The translations under genes and the position numbers were made by a program. A stretch of 64,000 nt of DNA from Martinezella lusitana (lineage in GTDB: Bacteria > Pseudomonadota > Alphaproteobacteria > Rhizobiales > Rhizobiaceae): assembly GCF_010668395.1 (NCBI RefSeq), contig NZ_WUEY01000001.1, positions 186,001-250,000 of the forward strand. The letters run 5' to 3'. This document shows, one piece after another, positions 56,371 through 64,000 of this stretch; within the stretch, counting starts at the first letter, position 1; every line of letters begins with the position of its first letter. The notes beneath the pieces are model-generated. The model worked only from the letters and a program-made list of their open reading frames with translations. It had not been told where the DNA came from and searched no databases.

Positions 56371-57966
56371 TTATTCGGCGATATCGACGCCGTCGAAGCG
56401 ATGAACGCCGACCGGATCCTGAGAGTAGCCGGAGACATTCTTCGTCATCGGGATGAACTCTTCCGAATGGTCGATGGTCATCCATGGTGCTTCGCGCTTG
56501 AAGACGACCTGAGCCTCTTCATAGAGCTTCGTGCGCTCCTTGAGGTCGGCCGTCTGCTTGGCCTTCTTCACCAGATCGTCGAATTCCTTGTTGCACCACT
56601 GTGCGCGGTTGTTGCCGCCGACGGCGTCGCAGCCGAGCAGCGTGTCAAGGAAGTTGTCCGGATCGCCGTTGTCGCCGGTCCAGCCGAGGATAGCCGCACC
56701 ATCACGGTCCTTGGCGGAGGAGAGCTTCAGGTACTGGGCCCAGTCGTAGGTGACGATCTCGACCTTGACGCCGACCTTGGCCAGGTCCGCCTGCATCAGC
56801 TCGGCGGCGCGGCGCGCGTTCAGCATGTAGGGACGCGAAACCGGCATAGCCCAGATCTTCATGCTGAGATCCTTGACGCCTGCCTTTTCAAGCAGCTTCT
56901 TGGCCTCGTCCGGGTTGTAGGCGTCGTCCTTCACGTCCTTGTTGTAGGACCACATGGTCGGCGGGATCGGGTTGGTCGCAACCGAGGCCGAGCCCTGGAA
57001 GACGGCGTCGACGATGGCCTGCTTGTTGACGGCCATGTTGATCGCCTTGCGCACTTCGACCTTGTCGAAGGGAGCAACCAGCGTGTTGTAGGCGAGGTAG
57101 GAAACGTTCAGGCCGGCCTGCTCGAGAACCTTGAGGTTCGGGTCCGCCTTCAGGTCCTTGATGTCGGCTGCGTTCGGGTAAGGCATGATGTTGCATTCGC
57201 CGGACTTCAGCTTCTGCGCGCGAACGGATGCGTCCGGCGTGATCGCGAAGACGAGATCGTCGATCTTTTCCTTGCCCTTGAAGTAGGATTCATTCGCCTT
57301 GTAGCGGATGACCGCATCCGGCTGGTAGGCGACGAAGGTGAACGGGCCGGTGCCGAGCGGCTGCTGGTTCATCTGCTCCATCTTGCCGTCGGCCTGCAGC
57401 TTGTCCGCATATTCCTTCGACAGGATCGAGGCGAAGTCCATGGCCAGGTCGGCGATGAACGGAGCTTCCGGACGGTTCAGGACGAACTTGACGGTGAGAT
57501 CGTCAACCTTCTCGACCGACTTGATGAGCTTCGGGAAGCCCATGCCATCGGCATATTCATACGAACCGCCAGCGACATACTTGGCCCACGGATTGTCCGT
57601 GTTGAGCTGACGGCTGATCGAGAAAACGACGTCGTCGGCGTTGAGGTCACGCGTCGGCGTGAAGAAATCGGTCGTCTGGAACTTCACGCCCTTGCGGAGC
57701 TTGAAGGTGTATTCCTTGCCGTCGGGGGAAACGGTCCAGCTTTCGGCGACGCCGGGCTCGACCTCGGTGCTGCCATGCTTGAATTCGACGAGGCGGCTGT
57801 AGACCGTACGCGAAGAAGCATCGAACGTGGTACCGGCAGTGTAGATACCCGGATCGAAACCTTCCGGCGAACCCTCCGAGCAATAGACAAGCGTTTTCGA
57901 CCAGGCGGACGTTGCCATGACCGAAGTCAAGGCTGTCACTGCCAGCAGGACAGAAATCTTTTTCAT
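56371..57966 (-). CDS. dppA: Dipeptide/ALA ABC transporter periplasmic binding protein DppA
   Basis: 531 residues. Sec signal peptide (1-23, AWSK). The SBP family 5 core begins TLVYCSEGSPEGFDPGIYTAG and includes VYSRLVEFKHGSTEVEPGVAESW. Captures dipeptides and, in Rhizobium leguminosarum Dpp, reportedly 5-aminolevulinate. First gene of dppABCDF; upstream DNA is AT-rich with palindromes. Confidence 0.95.
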   Translation of the reverse strand: MKKISVLLAVTALTSVMATSAWSKTLVYCSEGSPEGFDPGIYTAGTTFDASSRTVYSRLVEFKHGSTEVEPGVAESWTVSPDGKEYTFKLRKGVKFQTTDFFTPTRDLNADDVVFSISRQLNTDNPWAKYVAGGSYEYADGMGFPKLIKSVEKVDDLTVKFVLNRPEAPFIADLAMDFASILSKEYADKLQADGKMEQMNQQPLGTGPFTFVAYQPDAVIRYKANESYFKGKEKIDDLVFAITPDASVRAQKLKSGECNIMPYPNAADIKDLKADPNLKVLEQAGLNVSYLAYNTLVAPFDKVEVRKAINMAVNKQAIVDAVFQGSASVATNPIPPTMWSYNKDVKDDAYNPDEAKKLLEKAGVKDLSMKIWAMPVSRPYMLNARRAAELMQADLAKVGVKVEIVTYDWAQYLKLSSAKDRDGAAILGWTGDNGDPDNFLDTLLGCDAVGGNNRAQWCNKEFDDLVKKAKQTADLKERTKLYEEAQVVFKREAPWMTIDHSEEFIPMTKNVSGYSQDPVGVHRFDGVDIAE

Positions 57967-58251
57967 GATATCGTTTCCCAGGTTTGTTATTCTTTTGAAG
58001 CCGTGGACACCACGAGGGTTCCTATTCGGATCGCGCCGATGGAACTTTATTTTAAGTTTGAAAGCAACAAGCGCCGCCTAAAATTTTTCCAATTTATAGA
58101 GTTTGGAAATTTTCAGGCGAAAAGACCTTTGAATTAGTAATATTCTGGCAAAATTTTGCTGCTTTTTAGCAGATTCAGAACGATTTGACGTTTTCTTCTC
58201 GCGATCCGTTAACCACCCGTTGCCCGTATACGAGGCAATACAAACGAAAAT
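57967..58251. promoter_or_regulatory. AT-rich dppA upstream region with palindromes
   Basis: No gene in the interval before rirA's terminator. Contains a perfect 12-bp palindrome GCAAAATTTTGC (58148-58159), an adjoining hairpin CTGCT-TTTT-AGCAG (58159-58172), and an imperfect inverted repeat TTTTTCCAA...TTGGAAATTTT at about 58083-58115. Markedly AT-rich compared with neighbours, so a promoter and regulator sites are likely here. Confidence 0.5.
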
Positions 58252-58276
58252 CCGCAGCTGCCGGAGGCAACTGCGG
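58240..58276 (-). terminator. Terminator of rirA
   Basis: On the minus strand, stem CCGCAGTTGCC/GGCAGCTGCGG (one mismatch; 58252-58276) followed by ATTTTCGTTT. Lies 32 bp after the rirA stop. Confidence 0.8.
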
Positions 58277-58307
58277 ACCTAAAATGATCGATTTCGGAAC
58301 GGATGCG

Positions 58308-58796
58308 TCAGGCGGCCGGCGCGGCGATCGCCGGCTTCTTGGCAATCACCTTGTGATCCCGGTCGGTCAGGCCGAGCAGGAAGTTGATCTGCGGCCGTGC
58401 CTTCACCAGATCGTCGATGGAATATTCCGTCAGAACGTCGAAGAAGGCGTTCAGCGCCTTGCGCAGTGCCGAGTTAAGACCGCAGCTATCGACCAGCGGG
58501 CATTCCACCACGCCCTCCTCGAAGCACTCCGCCATGGCGAAGCTATCCTCGGTGACGCGGACGACGTCGAACAGGCTGATATCGGCCGCGGGTTTGGCGA
58601 GGCGCACACCGCCATTGCGACCGCGCACCGTTTCGACAAGGCCCGCCTTGGTCAGCGGCTGCAGGATCTTGAAGAGAAACAGCTCGGAAACGCTGTAGGC
58701 CCTGGCTATTTCCGGGATGCGGCTCAGATAGCCTTCATTGGCGGCGCAATACATCAACATGCGCACCGCGTAATTTGTCTGCTTTGTCAAACGCAT
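58308..58796 (-). CDS. rirA: Rhizobial iron regulator RirA (Rrf2 family)
   Basis: 162 residues. Near-identical in character to RirA: MRLTKQTNYAVRMLMYCAAN start, RIPEIARAYSVSELFLFKIL HTH, GLVETVRGRNGGVRLAKPAADI wing, and Cys91, Cys99 and Cys105 that hold the iron-sulfur cluster. RirA represses iron-uptake genes when iron is plentiful. It is adjacent to dppABCDF, and a TGA-N9-TCA site lies 80 bp upstream. Confidence 0.96.
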   Translation of the reverse strand: MRLTKQTNYAVRMLMYCAANEGYLSRIPEIARAYSVSELFLFKILQPLTKAGLVETVRGRNGGVRLAKPAADISLFDVVRVTEDSFAMAECFEEGVVECPLVDSCGLNSALRKALNAFFDVLTEYSIDDLVKARPQINFLLGLTDRDHKVIAKKPAIAAPAA

Positions 58797-58875
58797 GCCG
58801 ATCTCCTGGAATCAAGGCTGCTTGGGGGCTGGACCGTATATAGTGGCTTTCTCAGTTTTGAACAATTCCAAAATA

Positions 58876-58890
58876 TGAAATTCATATTCA
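58876..58890. promoter_or_regulatory. Iron-responsive operator-like site upstream of rirA
   Basis: TGAAATTCATATTCA fits the TGA-N9-TCA consensus reported for rhizobial iron-responsive operators recognised by RirA, in the AT-rich rirA promoter region. Suggests autoregulation. Confidence 0.6.
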
Positions 58891-58906
58891 CGTTATTCTG
58901 AGAGCA

Positions 58907-59917
58907 TCAGACGCCCGGCTTCGACTGCTTCTCCTTCAGCTCCCTGGCATAATCAAGGATCGCCTGCTTTCGCTCCGGTGTGCCTGGGTGCGTCGCCAGC
59001 ATACTTGTGCTGCCGTGATCGTCGAGTTTCGTTTCGAGAGTATCGAAGAAACGCGACAGAGCCGCCGGGTCCATGCCCGCCGCCTGCATCAGCTCGACCG
59101 AGCGGCGGTCGGCCTGTGTCTCGGCCTCGCGGGAATAGGAAAGCGCAAGCAGGCCACCGCCTTGCGTTAGCAGGTCCTGCACGCCGGAGCCGACATCGCC
59201 GCCAATCAGCAGGACCAGACCCGCAACACCGGCGGCACGATAAAGCTGGCGCAGGCTGTGCTTGTATTCGACGTGACCGATCTCATGCCCCAGAACGGCC
59301 ATAACCATCTCCCGATCACCGCCCGCAAGCTCGACGAGTTGATCCGTGAGAACGAGATTGCCATCCGGCAGAGCAAAGGCATTCGGGCCGATAAGGCCGC
59401 CGTCTCGAAAATTGAGATGATAGCGCCCTGCTCCGCCCTCCGCGTTCGCGGCCAGCCGAGCAAAGTCATTGCGGATTTCCGCCTGTTGCGCCTCCGGAAG
59501 CTTGCTGGGGCCGAAGGTCACCTTGTCGAGCGTCTTCAGCGTTCCCGCTGACATCATCTGCGGGACTATGGGCGGAGTTACAACAACGGCGACTTCCGCC
59601 AACGCCGGCAAGGCGTAGTGATAAATTGCCGTAGCAAGGACAATTATCGCCAGAGCGAAGGCGATCAGCCGAGGGCGAACGATCTCGAGCGCATGAATGA
59701 GGCCGCTGCGCCCTTCGCCGCGGCCTCGCAGATAGGCGTCGATGGCGTCGTTATCACGGGTTTCGAAAACCGATTCATTTCCGAACACAATACGACGCGG
59801 GATGGAACCGACACGCTGGCTGACCTCGATGTCGGCGCGGATACCCCAGGCAAGCCGCCTGCCTTCATCCTCCTTTTCGTCCGACAGCACCATGAGCGAT
59901 CCGCCGATGTCCAGCAA
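58907..59917 (-). CDS. M48 family metalloprotease, apparently truncated at its 5' end
   Basis: 336 residues if started at TTG 59917; the ATG at 59893 (GGCGGA upstream) is an alternative. One membrane helix (about 84-107), then a zinc protease domain with HEIGH (His211, Glu212, His215) and third ligand Glu266 in EAETQAD. Membrane-anchored peptidase. Five codons upstream of TTG is an in-frame TAA, beyond which the same frame continues into recognisable N-terminal sequence (see adjoining entry), so the native N-terminus is probably lost or the gene is damaged. Follows the DUF898 gene. Confidence 0.75.
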   Translation of the reverse strand: MLDIGGSLMVLSDEKEDEGRRLAWGIRADIEVSQRVGSIPRRIVFGNESVFETRDNDAIDAYLRGRGEGRSGLIHALEIVRPRLIAFALAIIVLATAIYHYALPALAEVAVVVTPPIVPQMMSAGTLKTLDKVTFGPSKLPEAQQAEIRNDFARLAANAEGGAGRYHLNFRDGGLIGPNAFALPDGNLVLTDQLVELAGGDREMVMAVLGHEIGHVEYKHSLRQLYRAAGVAGLVLLIGGDVGSGVQDLLTQGGGLLALSYSREAETQADRRSVELMQAAGMDPAALSRFFDTLETKLDDHGSTSMLATHPGTPERKQAILDYARELKEKQSKPGV

Positions 59918-59929
59918 ACGGGCTGGAAC

Positions 59930-59992
59930 TTACCGGCTGGAATGCGGCGGATGCCAGACGCCCGTCGCGATCGCTTGCTGATCAGAACCCAA
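59930..59992 (-). pseudogene. Interrupted 5' end of the M48 protease gene
   Basis: In the frame of the downstream protease, bases 59992-59933 read LGSDQQAIATGVWHPPHSSR and are then stopped by TAA (59932-59930), after which the frame resumes VPARLLDIGG. The join W-H-P-P-H-S-S-R-x-V-P-A-R-L is the typical opening of these rhizobial M48 proteins, with x replaced by a stop. One base change from a Ser, Lys, Gln or Glu codon would explain it. A TTG (59992) overlapping the DUF898 gene is the only in-frame start seen. Confidence 0.65.
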
Positions 59993-61049
59993 AGTCGAAT
60001 CCGTCTATGTCGAGATATTCCGCGCTTATGGCACTGCCGGTCGAGCGGATCTGATCGAAGACGACACCGATCTCGCCATCGACATGGACAGAAGTATGCT
60101 CGGCAAGAAAAGCCTGCATGCGGACTGCCGCCCAGGGGCGCATCAGTCCGAGGGTTATCAGGGTCACAACCACGTTCGAAATCGCAATCCACGCATAGCG
60201 CCGACGACCGATGTCGCTCTTGAGCTGATGGCGATGATCGAGCATTGCGGCCGACCAGATGATGTTGCGCACCGTCGCGCGATAGTAGAGCGCGGCGAAT
60301 ATGTAGATCGGGAAAATAAGCACAACCATCCAATGCCACAGGCTGATGCTACCCATTCCCGCACCAATGGAGCGGTCGCCGAAACCACCTGCGACAGCAC
60401 CGAAAAGTCCCAGGATCACGACGGCGGCGATCACGATCGCGATTACCGTGAAGAATGCCTCGTAGAGAGCGCCCAATCGCGGCTCGGTCGAAAATGGTCG
60501 ATCACCATAACGGAGGTTGTCAAAGACATATTTGTAGAACCAGCGGCTGGCAATGGGAGACAGCAATCCGACGGATATCACCGTCACGACCGCACCCAGG
60601 AAGATCGCCTTGAACGCGCCGCCATAGGTTCCCACAAAATCAAAACGTACGTTGCGATAGCTTGTCACGCGGGCGTTGAACCGCAGTCCTCGCATGAGAA
60701 ACCAGGGAAACACCACCAGCAAGACCGGCCAAACCGCCAAGACTGCCAGGGGTGCCACATGCGCAAGTATGTTCAGCACGATGAGAAGACCAAAGACGAT
60801 AAGCCGGCCGATCAATATCTGCTTGCCCTGGGCGTGATACTCGAAACTATGGCCCAAAATGACCGTGTTACCGTAGAAATAGCGGTTGCGACGTACCTTT
60901 GCCCAGGCGGAATAGATGCCGAGCGTCACGATTGTCAGCAGGATATTGACAATCCAGATACCGAAATATTCGGAGGCACTCCCGGTAAAAGATGCTCTTT
61001 GGAAAAGTGATCCGCCACCCGCCGGATAATTTTGTTCAACAGCTGCCAT
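59982..61049 (-). CDS. DUF898 membrane protein (YjgN-like)
   Basis: 355 residues, about six membrane helices. The DUF898 pattern TGIYSAWAKVRRNRYFYGNTVILG is at about 44-66 and a related YAWIAISNVVVTLITLGLMRPWAAVRM near 300 mirrors it, indicating a duplicated fold. Start MAAVEQNYPAGGGS at ATG 61049. Inner-membrane protein of unknown function. DUF898 genes are often next to M48 proteases, as here, suggesting a functional pair. Confidence 0.88.
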   Translation of the reverse strand: MAAVEQNYPAGGGSLFQRASFTGSASEYFGIWIVNILLTIVTLGIYSAWAKVRRNRYFYGNTVILGHSFEYHAQGKQILIGRLIVFGLLIVLNILAHVAPLAVLAVWPVLLVVFPWFLMRGLRFNARVTSYRNVRFDFVGTYGGAFKAIFLGAVVTVISVGLLSPIASRWFYKYVFDNLRYGDRPFSTEPRLGALYEAFFTVIAIVIAAVVILGLFGAVAGGFGDRSIGAGMGSISLWHWMVVLIFPIYIFAALYYRATVRNIIWSAAMLDHRHQLKSDIGRRRYAWIAISNVVVTLITLGLMRPWAAVRMQAFLAEHTSVHVDGEIGVVFDQIRSTGSAISAEYLDIDGFDFGF

Positions 61050-61278
61050 ATTCTGGTCCTCCACCCCACAAGAGGACGAGCACTTTCCAGGAAGCGGTTC
61101 TGGCAACGGCCGCCGGGAGACGTGTTGCGCCACACGCCGCTCGCCTTACCGTTGCATTTGAGAGCAGGAAAATCGACGCCGAGCAATAGGAAAATATTGA
61201 TCCACAGCGCCATGCGTATCCGCACGCAACTCAGCCCGCGACACTGCGTCCTTGATGCCATGCCCGCACAGGCGGCTT

Positions 61279-61626
61279 CTACGTCGAGGAAACCCAGACG
61301 GCCATTTCGCAGCCGCCCGGCTCGCGGAAATGGAAGCGGCGGCCGCCGGGAAAATCGAAGGCCGGGCGGGTGATGACACCGCCGGCGAACTCGACAGCGC
61401 GCTGGGCGGCTTCCAAATCGGTCGTGCGCACGACGGGCAAAGGTGCCCCCGCCGCCTCACCTGCGTCCCCATCGATGCCGGCATCTATGCCGGCAGCCTC
61501 GATGACATGGTAGGTCGGGCCGTAGCTGACAAAGCTCCAGTCGAAAGCTTCCTCGAAGAAGCGGCGGGTTTTCAGGCCGTCTTTCGACGGAAATTCAAGA
61601 TAGTCGATCTGATAGGTCACGGACAT
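61279..61626 (-). CDS. VOC family protein
   Basis: 115 residues from ATG 61626. One glyoxalase-like fold: YQIDYLEFPSKDGLKTRRFFEEAFDW at the start and FPGGRRFHFREPGGCEMAVWV at the end. Putative metal ligands (His, Glu) present. Function unknown. Divergent from nothing recognised. Confidence 0.85.
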   Translation of the reverse strand: MSVTYQIDYLEFPSKDGLKTRRFFEEAFDWSFVSYGPTYHVIEAAGIDAGIDGDAGEAAGAPLPVVRTTDLEAAQRAVEFAGGVITRPAFDFPGGRRFHFREPGGCEMAVWVSST

Positions 61627-61710
61627 TGCGCGGCCCTCCCGTTGTTCTCTTTTTGTTCTAGTCGAAAACGACGGCTTAGGCAAGATGACTCGATCGAAAA
61701 CAGACGCAAC

Positions 61711-61749
61711 AAAAAACCGCCGCCCGAAAGATGTCGGACGGCGGCGGTT
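61711..61749 (-). terminator. Terminator of mmsA
   Basis: On the minus strand the GC-rich stem CCGCCGCCGTCCG.../...CGGGCGGCGG is followed by TTTTTT. Lies 20 bp after the mmsA stop. Confidence 0.85.
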
Positions 61750-61768
61750 ATCATCACAGCAGCAAAGC

Positions 61769-63265
61769 TTATTTCATCGTCGGCATGACGAACTCGGCGC
61801 CGTCCTTGATGCCGGAGGGCCAGCGGGCGGTGATCGTCTTGGTGCGCGTCCAGAACTTGATCGAGTCCGTGCCGTGCTGGTTGAGATCGCCAAAGCTGGA
61901 AGCCTTCCAGCCGCCGAAGGAATGATAGGCGAGCGGAACCGGGATCGGAACGTTGACGCCGATCATGCCGATGTTGATGCGCGAGGCGAAATCGCGGGCG
62001 GCATCGCCGTCACGCGTGTAGATGGCGACACCGTTGCCATATTCGTGCTTCATCGGCAGTTCGAGCGCGTCTTCATAGTTCTTGGCGCGGACGACCGAGA
62101 GAACCGGTCCGAAGATCTCGGTCTTGTAGATGTCCATGTCGGGCTTGACGTGGTCGAACAGCGTGCCGCCGACGAAATAGCCGTCCTCATAGCCCTGCAG
62201 CTTGAAGCCGCGGCCATCGACGACCAGCTTGGCGCCTTCCTCGACGCCACGGTCGATCAGGCCGTTGACGCGGTTATAGGCATCCTTGGTGACGAGCGGG
62301 CCCATGTCGGCCTTGTCGTCGGTATAGGGGCCGATGCGCAGCGATTCGATCTTCGGCACCAGCTTCTCGACGAGACGGTTGGCCGTGTCCTCGCCAACCG
62401 GCACCGCGACCGATACCGCCATGCAGCGCTCGCCGGCGGAACCGTAGCCGGCGCCCATCAGGGCGTTGACGGCCTGGTCCATGTCGGCGTCGGGCATGAT
62501 GATCATGTGGTTCTTGGCGCCGCCGAAGCACTGAGCGCGCTTGCCGTTCATGGCGGCCGTGCCATAGACATAGCGGGCGATCGGCGTGGAGCCGACGAAG
62601 GAAACGGCGGCGATATCCGGATCGGTCAGGATGGCGTCGACCGCGGCCTTGTCGCCGTTGACGACGTTGAGGATGCCTGCCGGCAGACCGGCTTCGATCA
62701 TGAGTTCGGCGAGGCGGATCGGCAAGGACGGGTCACGCTCGGACGGCTTCAGGATGAAGGCATTGCCGCAGGCGATCGCAGGCGCAAACATCCACATCGG
62801 GATCATGCCCGGGAAGTTGAACGGCGTGATGCCGGCACCGACGCCAACAGGCTGGCGGATGGAGTACATGTCAATCGACGGGCCGGCGCCTTCGGTGAAC
62901 TCGCCCTTCTGCAGGTGCGGAATGCCGCAGACGAATTCGCAGACTTCGAGGCCGCGGATGATGTCGCCCTTGGAATCCTCGACCGTCTTGCCGTGCTCCG
63001 AAGAGAGCAGGACAGCCAGCTCATCCATGTTCTGGTTCAGAAGCTCGACGAACTTGAAGAAGACGCGGGCGCGGCGCTGCGGATTGGTGGCCGCCCATTT
63101 CGGCTGCGCGGCCTTGGCATTTGCGACCGCGGCGCGGAGCTCCTCGACGCTGGCAAGCGCGACGGTCGCCTGCACTTCGCCGGTTGCCGGATTGTAGACG
63201 TTGCTGGTGCGTCCGCTGGTGCCGGCGACGTGCTTGCCGCCGATGAAATGACCGATCTCACGCAT
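61769..63265 (-). CDS. mmsA: Methylmalonate-semialdehyde dehydrogenase (CoA-acylating)
   Basis: 498 residues from ATG 63265. Aldehyde dehydrogenase fold with the MMSDH-specific sequence PFNFPGMIPMWMFAPAIACGN and the catalytic Cys in GAGYGSAGERCMAVS. Converts methylmalonate or malonate semialdehyde plus CoA and NAD+ to propionyl- or acetyl-CoA, in valine, pyrimidine or myo-inositol breakdown. Expressed divergently from a LysR gene. Confidence 0.95.
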   Translation of the reverse strand: MREIGHFIGGKHVAGTSGRTSNVYNPATGEVQATVALASVEELRAAVANAKAAQPKWAATNPQRRARVFFKFVELLNQNMDELAVLLSSEHGKTVEDSKGDIIRGLEVCEFVCGIPHLQKGEFTEGAGPSIDMYSIRQPVGVGAGITPFNFPGMIPMWMFAPAIACGNAFILKPSERDPSLPIRLAELMIEAGLPAGILNVVNGDKAAVDAILTDPDIAAVSFVGSTPIARYVYGTAAMNGKRAQCFGGAKNHMIIMPDADMDQAVNALMGAGYGSAGERCMAVSVAVPVGEDTANRLVEKLVPKIESLRIGPYTDDKADMGPLVTKDAYNRVNGLIDRGVEEGAKLVVDGRGFKLQGYEDGYFVGGTLFDHVKPDMDIYKTEIFGPVLSVVRAKNYEDALELPMKHEYGNGVAIYTRDGDAARDFASRINIGMIGVNVPIPVPLAYHSFGGWKASSFGDLNQHGTDSIKFWTRTKTITARWPSGIKDGAEFVMPTMK

Positions 63266-63306
63266 GGATGTGCCTCCTCGTTTTCTTGGGTGATGACAGG
63301 ATGGCA

Positions 63307-63363
63307 CTTCAATTTGCACAAATCAATGAGCTGTTATAAGCAACCGTTGTGCAAAAATTGAAG
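63307..63363. promoter_or_regulatory. Inverted repeat between mmsA and its divergent LysR gene
   Basis: Arms CTTCAATTTGCACAA (63307-63321) and TTGTGCAAAAATTGAAG (63347-63363) match except for two extra bases, around a 25-bp centre. A LysR-type operator serving both divergent promoters is likely. Confidence 0.6.
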
Positions 63364-63377
63364 TCCGGGATGTGCAA

Positions 63378-64000
63378 ATGGATTGGGATGACGTCCGCAT
63401 GTTTCTCGCCGTGGCGCGCACGGGCCAGATCCTGGCCGCCTCCAAGCGGCTCGGAGTCAACCATGCAACCCTCTCACGGCGGGTCACGACGCTGGAGGAA
63501 CGCCTGAAGACGCGGCTGCTGGTGCGCCGCACCAATGGCTGCGACCTGACCGCGGAAGGCGAGATTTTCCTGCATGCTGCCGAGCGCATGGAAACCGAGA
63601 TGCTGCGCGCTCAGGCAAGCGTCGGCCATCTCGACAGCGCCATCACCGGCACGGTGCGCATCGGCGCGCCCGATGGTTTCGGGGTATCCTTTCTTGCACC
63701 GCGGCTCGGGCGGCTGATCGCGCGTTATCCGGAGCTGCGCATCCAGCTCGTGCCCGTTCCCCGCTCCTTTTCGCTGTCGCAGCGCGAAGCCGATATCGCG
63801 ATCACGCTGGAACGCCCCGAGCAGGGCCGCCTCGTCTCATCGAAGCTGACGGACTACACGCTCGGCCTCTATGCCTCCAAAGCCTATCTGGAACAGGCGG
63901 GATTGCCCGAGAGCGTAGAGGCGCTGAAGCTGCATCCGCGCGTCGGCTATGTCGAAGACCTGATCTTCACCGCCTCGCTGAATTTTTCCGGCGAGATCAT
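63378..64000 (+). CDS. LysR-family transcriptional regulator (3' end outside window)
   Basis: First 207 codons of a LysR protein. HTH with MDWDDVRMFLAVARTGQILAASKRLGVNHATLSRRV; effector domain begins near GTVRIGAPDGFGVSFLAP. Divergent from mmsA with an inverted repeat between, so it probably controls mmsA. Starts at ATG 63378. Confidence 0.92.
   Translation, partial: MDWDDVRMFLAVARTGQILAASKRLGVNHATLSRRVTTLEERLKTRLLVRRTNGCDLTAEGEIFLHAAERMETEMLRAQASVGHLDSAITGTVRIGAPDGFGVSFLAPRLGRLIARYPELRIQLVPVPRSFSLSQREADIAITLERPEQGRLVSSKLTDYTLGLYASKAYLEQAGLPESVEALKLHPRVGYVEDLIFTASLNFSGEI

Noticed and set aside
56401..58137. 578-codon frame opposite dppA
   Set aside because: Antisense to the clear binding-protein gene.
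57967..58300. Iron-responsive operator upstream of dppA
   Set aside because: No TGA-N9-TCA pattern found there by eye, unlike in front of rirA.
61685..63361. 558-codon frame opposite mmsA
   Set aside because: Antisense to a well-conserved dehydrogenase; no independent support.

Overview
The window looks like a stretch of chromosome from a rhizobial alphaproteobacterium (Rhizobium/Agrobacterium group). It is GC-rich and carries rhizobial hallmarks: a RirA iron regulator beside a dppABCDF transporter, a short-form HisG with its HisZ partner, a small DUF1127 protein, a gamma-glutamylcysteine ligase of the proteobacterial/plant type, and three interspersed palindromic elements of the kind common in rhizobial intergenic DNA. 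I see no rRNA, tRNA, CRISPR array, transposase, phage or plasmid genes. Species-level assignment is not possible from inspection alone.

Layout. 1-3000: 3' end of groEL with a duplicated tail and a strong terminator, a PAS-like hypothetical, a YghU-type glutathione transferase and a DoxX membrane protein. 3000-6600: hisS-hisZ-hisG on the minus strand, split by a repeat element. 6600-16600: a 2H phosphoesterase, a two-gene Met/His/Cys-rich export module (probably copper), a LysR/oxidoreductase pair, aldo-keto reductase, HAD hydrolase, tag and a secreted protein, two tandem L,D-transpeptidases and an outer-membrane barrel. 16600-22200: a small hypothetical, the glcDEF glycolate oxidase operon with a second copy of the repeat element, and a divergent LysR. 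22200-28900: macro-domain protein, an S-adenosylhomocysteinase-like paralogue with altered active site, GcvA-like LysR, a TTG-started Nudix hydrolase, PiT phosphate permease, RsmE, LysE exporter. 29000-39000: gshA, a DUF937 protein with NPF repeats, aldo-keto reductase, ABC-F ATPase, two dienelactone-hydrolase-like enzymes, DUF1127, LysR, TetR. 38300-49000: guaB with two membrane proteins behind it, metallo-beta-lactamase fold enzyme, DHA2-type MFS pump, VOC protein, rlmE-ppx pair, and a TPR protein/ECF sigma/anti-sigma cluster. 48800-52400: type III polyketide synthase plus isoprenylcysteine-methyltransferase-like enzyme, amino-acid oxidase-like flavoprotein, gluconokinase. 52400-58800: dppABCDF and rirA. 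58900-64000: M48 protease (apparently 5'-disrupted), DUF898 membrane protein, VOC protein, mmsA and its divergent LysR (cut by the window edge).

The genes are mostly ordinary housekeeping and metabolic loci, heavily flavoured with LysR regulators (five) facing or preceding oxidoreductases. The most interesting signals are: a TAA codon that interrupts what looks like the natural 5' end of the M48 protease; a hairpin covering the Shine-Dalgarno of the second L,D-transpeptidase plus a perfect 18-bp palindrome upstream; a TGA-N9-TCA iron-responsive operator-like site upstream of rirA; a probable alkylpyrone synthase/methyltransferase pair; an S-adenosylhomocysteinase-like enzyme that has lost substrate-binding residues; a Ppx/GppA phosphatase with a 185-residue basic N-terminal extension translationally coupled to RlmE; and the duplicated groEL tail. 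I did not find a convincing wholly new multi-gene system.
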